NCBI RefSeq assembly: GCF_021458635.1
Contig: NZ_JAIRDQ010000012.1
Span: forward strand, 124,001 to 188,000
DNA: 64,000 nt
Direction: 5' to 3'
Source: Bradyrhizobium monzae
Lineage (GTDB): Bacteria > Pseudomonadota > Alphaproteobacteria > Rhizobiales > Xanthobacteraceae
Position numbers and translations under genes: made by a program. A model generated the notes under the pieces. It was not told the origin of the DNA. It worked only from the letters and a program-made list of their open reading frames with translations, and did no database searches. Of this stretch, positions 61,773 through 64,000 are shown piece after piece (the first letter of the stretch is position 1; every line of letters starts with the position of its first letter).

Positions 61773-63210
61773 TCCGCCAGCTCTCGGTAGTCCGTGAGCT
61801 CCGCGCAAGGCACATGCTGGCTTCTCGCCGACATATGGCAATTCCGCCGGCCTCGGAGACGGCTATTGCCAATCTCGCTCGATCGCTGACGTCAGATGCC
61901 GACAACATGGTCGAACTCCCGACAGCGTTCTCAACGTGCCCACGAGTTTGAAAGAAGGAACCGAGCCGACTCCAGTCGCGATCTCCGCAAGTCAATCAAG
62001 CGGATCAGCGATGTTTTCTCCCTCGATGAAACTGGACGTCCGTGCTCACGCGCCATGGATTTGGCGCAGATCGGCACGCTTTGGACAAGCGCAATGCGAG
62101 ACGCGTTCGGTTTGAGCATGAATTCCAGGCGGCCCTTGCGACAGCGCGTGGTGCGATCATTGTGAGTTTGTCAGCTTTGGTACCATTGTCCATGAGCTGA
62201 CGCTACGCACACTGATGCGAAGGGTCTATGAACCCAGCTGTTTTCGTCGCGGCACGCAGCTTGCTTTGGTGGGCATACCATCACCATTCCAGGGCTTGGT
62301 GATGCAGGGGCGGACCGGACGCATCACCTGCGTTTGAGTCCGTCCCGTCGATCTGCGAGGCGACATGAAACGGCCGCCGGAAGAACTACGCAACAATCAG
62401 GGAGTACCCAATGGAGATCGTCTTGGGATGTTGCGCCGGGCTCGTTTTCACCGGCATCCTGGTTGCGTGCTACTGGGCAGTGCGGTGACAAGGAGCCGCA
62501 ACGCGTGTCTTTGCTTTTGAAAGTGATCGAACCTGACCCGCGCCATAGCCTCCTGAAGCGAACCTTGTCGCACGGCTCGCAAGCCTTTGGGCTCGTCAAC
62601 AATAGTCTTTGGTATCGTCTTCCGAATAGAGCGCTGCAAAGTGCGTTTCCTGACGTTTCTATTCCGGAGGCTGCATTGAGGGACCCGCGCGCAGCCAAGC
62701 GCGAAAGATGCCCCGCCACCGCTATCAAGTCGATCATAGCGTACGTTTCCGCCCCGCTGAGTCCGACGAGTAATGAGACGCGACAATGTGATGATCCGCT
62801 CGGCTTTGGCTGTTCCGCCTAGCTTTGGTCAACGCTGGATTGGAAATCATAGGACCCACGCTGCCCACGGGCATAGCAGGCCAATGTCACCTGGACTGGC
62901 CAGTCTTGCTGCTTGCGCCGACTCGCTGCCGCGGATCGCACAAGCGCGGCTAATGGAACGGGATGTCGCATCTTAGTCAGCCGAACGAGCTCTGTGCCGC
63001 AATGGGCTATGCTGACGTGCTCATTGCTTCAAAGAAGTAAACCATTGCGGGCCATATGAGTTGCCAGCTTACGGGAATGTCTGATGCCCCGACGATCGGT
63101 CGTGGCGTCAGTTCTCCTTGGCAACTCTGGCCGCGCGATCGAGGACATCCCGATGTCCGGAGCACCCTGCCGAGTAGGCTCTGAACGGACAACGTGGAGA
63201 GGCGACTTGC
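61773..63210. other. Long low-information region with only minute ORFs
   Basis: About 1.4 kb without a convincing gene, except the 25-codon ORF at 62411. The open stretches on both strands have the Arg/Ser/Pro-rich composition of non-coding GC-rich DNA. It may hold decayed genes. Confidence 0.4.
62411..62488 (+). CDS. Possible 25-residue single-helix membrane peptide
   Basis: This ATG-started ORF behind GGGAG encodes a peptide (MEIVLGCCAG to YWAVR) that is almost entirely one hydrophobic helix with three Cys. Small membrane peptides of this kind exist, but the ORF is short enough to be chance. Confidence 0.25.
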   Translation: MEIVLGCCAGLVFTGILVACYWAVR

Positions 63211-63411
63211 ATGGAACGGTACACTGTCTACGTCGTCAGACGCGACGGGCATCTCGTAGGCTTTGTCGAGTTTATCTGTTCGGACGAAGGGACCGCCACG
63301 GAGCGGGTGCGGAAGCTTGCAAGCGACCACGCGGTTGAGCTTTGGCAGAACGATCGTAGGATCGCAGCATATGAAGGACGCCGGTGGCTCCGCGAAAAGG
63401 AGATCGATTGA
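63211..63411 (+). CDS. Small hypothetical protein common in bradyrhizobia
   Basis: This 66-residue protein (MERYTVYVVRRDGHLVGFVE to EKEID) has a compact beta-beta-alpha-beta pattern (TVYVVRRDGHLVGF, ATERVRKLASDHAVELWQND) and a strong GGAGAGG ribosome-binding site. I recall similar short proteins being widespread in bradyrhizobia, often in several copies. The function is unknown. Confidence 0.65.
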   Translation: MERYTVYVVRRDGHLVGFVEFICSDEGTATERVRKLASDHAVELWQNDRRIAAYEGRRWLREKEID

Positions 63412-63542
63412 GATGAGCACGCGACGAAATTATTCGACGTGGGGAGCTGGCCGCCCGCCCCAGAATCGGCAGATGTTCGATATCCGCTAGCTAAGCAGGT
63501 TGCTCTCCGCAGAGTTGTCGAACATGCTCGGCACACAAACAA

Positions 63543-63568
63543 AAACCCCGGCATCGCTGCCGGGGTTT
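63543..63568 (-). terminator. Rho-independent terminator of groEL
   Basis: AAACCCCGGCA pairs with TGCCGGGGTTT around a TCGC loop. Read on the minus strand the stem is followed by TTTTTGTTTG. It is 32 bp beyond the groEL stop. Confidence 0.88.
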
Positions 63569-63599
63569 CGCATTCCGTGGTTCGCCTGAGTGGCCGGAC

Positions 63600-64000
63600 T
63601 CAGAAGTCCATGCCGCCCATGCCACCCATGCCGCCGCCCGGGGGCATCGCCGGGCCGGCGCCGCCCTTCTTGGGGAGCTCGGCGACCATGGCTTCGGTGG
63701 TGATCAGCAGCGCCGCCACGGAGGAGGCGTTCTGGATCGCGGTGCGAACGACCTTCGTCGGATCGATAATGCCCTTGGTGACGAGGTTGCCGTACTCGCC
63801 GGTCTGCGAGTCGAAGCCATAGGCGTACTGATCTTTCTCCAGGATCTTGCCGACGATCACCGAACCGTCTTCACCGGCGTTGATCGCGATCTGGCGAGCG
63901 GGCGCGGAGAGCGCCTTGCGCACGATCTCGACGCCGGTCTTCTGGTCGTCGTTCTTGGTACGCAGGCCCTTGAGCTGCTCGGAAGCACGGAGCAGGGCGA
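63600..64000 (-). CDS. groEL: Chaperonin GroEL, C-terminal part (5' end outside the window)
   Basis: About 133 residues of the 60-kDa chaperonin are visible, reading from the window edge. Seen are the equatorial-domain segments SAPARQIAINAGEDGSVIVG and TKVVRTAIQNASSVAALLIT and the C-terminal GGM repeat (GGGMGGMGGMDF). The frame is open to base 64000, so the start lies outside. Bradyrhizobia carry several groESL operons; which one this is cannot be told from the fragment. Confidence 0.96.
   Translation of the reverse strand, partial: ALLRASEQLKGLRTKNDDQKTGVEIVRKALSAPARQIAINAGEDGSVIVGKILEKDQYAYGFDSQTGEYGNLVTKGIIDPTKVVRTAIQNASSVAALLITTEAMVAELPKKGGAGPAMPPGGGMGGMGGMDF

Noticed and set aside
61773..63210. 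Small Arg/Ser-rich frames as genes
   Set aside because: There is no start context, no domain and contradictory overlapping frames.

Overview
The window looks like chromosome or symbiosis-island DNA of a Bradyrhizobium-type alphaproteobacterium. The evidence is high GC, a complete uptake [NiFe]-hydrogenase cluster in the gene order known from bradyrhizobia (hupSLCDFGHIJK-hypABFCDE), sigma54-type promoters (one with a NifA-type upstream site), a NodD-subfamily LysR regulator and a rhizobial groEL at the right edge. The genus is inferred from gene content, not from a marker gene.

Left part (1-16.6 kb), accessory. The 3' end of an NRPS (carrier-protein end plus a terminal condensation domain) overlaps a MATE exporter. 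A two-barrel outer-membrane protein follows on the minus strand. Next on the minus strand comes a set that could be a small peptide-modification locus: a 26-codon ORF with a strong Shine-Dalgarno, a HemN-like radical SAM protein and a SAM methyltransferase. On the plus strand, a sequence matching a NifA site and a full -24/-12 promoter precede an operon of an unknown gene, an SxtJ-like membrane protein, a 50-aa DUF5989-like protein, a NodU/CmcH-type O-carbamoyltransferase and two SGNH-type proteins. A hipBA toxin-antitoxin pair closes the region, with four operator palindromes spaced exactly 27 bp apart.

Middle (17.2-31.2 kb). This is a tightly coupled hydrogenase operon behind a sigma54-like promoter, with structural genes (hupSL), cytochrome b (hupC), protease (hupD), assembly factors (hupFGHIJK) and the NiFe(CN)2CO-site maturation set (hypABFCDE).

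Right part (31.5-61.8 kb). This is a large catabolic and transport island. Two tandem glycine riboswitches precede an L-serine dehydratase gene broken by a frameshift and a DadA-like FAD oxidase. Around them are two NMT1/TauA-type binding proteins, a permease and ATPase, a chemoreceptor, a Rieske oxygenase and its reductase, an enolase-superfamily enzyme, a creatinase-like M24 protein, two amidohydrolases (one hydantoinase-like), an opine-dehydrogenase-type enzyme with a DpaA-like partner, a tautomerase, an isochorismatase-VOC fusion, RidA, a CobW GTPase and a GntR/FCD regulator. Five copies of one bipartite operator (TGATCA-N7-[T/A]GATCA) lie at the promoters of five transcription units here, including the gntR gene. 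A different palindrome (ACTATCG-N7-CGATAGT, with the ATC-N9-GAT core of nod boxes) lies upstream of both the Rieske gene and its reductase gene, near the NodD-like gene. I read this as a two-regulator system for a cyclic ureide or N-methylated amino compound that is broken down towards glycine. The substrate is an inference.

The right end (61.8-64 kb) has small hypothetical genes and the 3' end of groEL on the minus strand. I saw no tRNA, rRNA, CRISPR array or intact insertion sequence.
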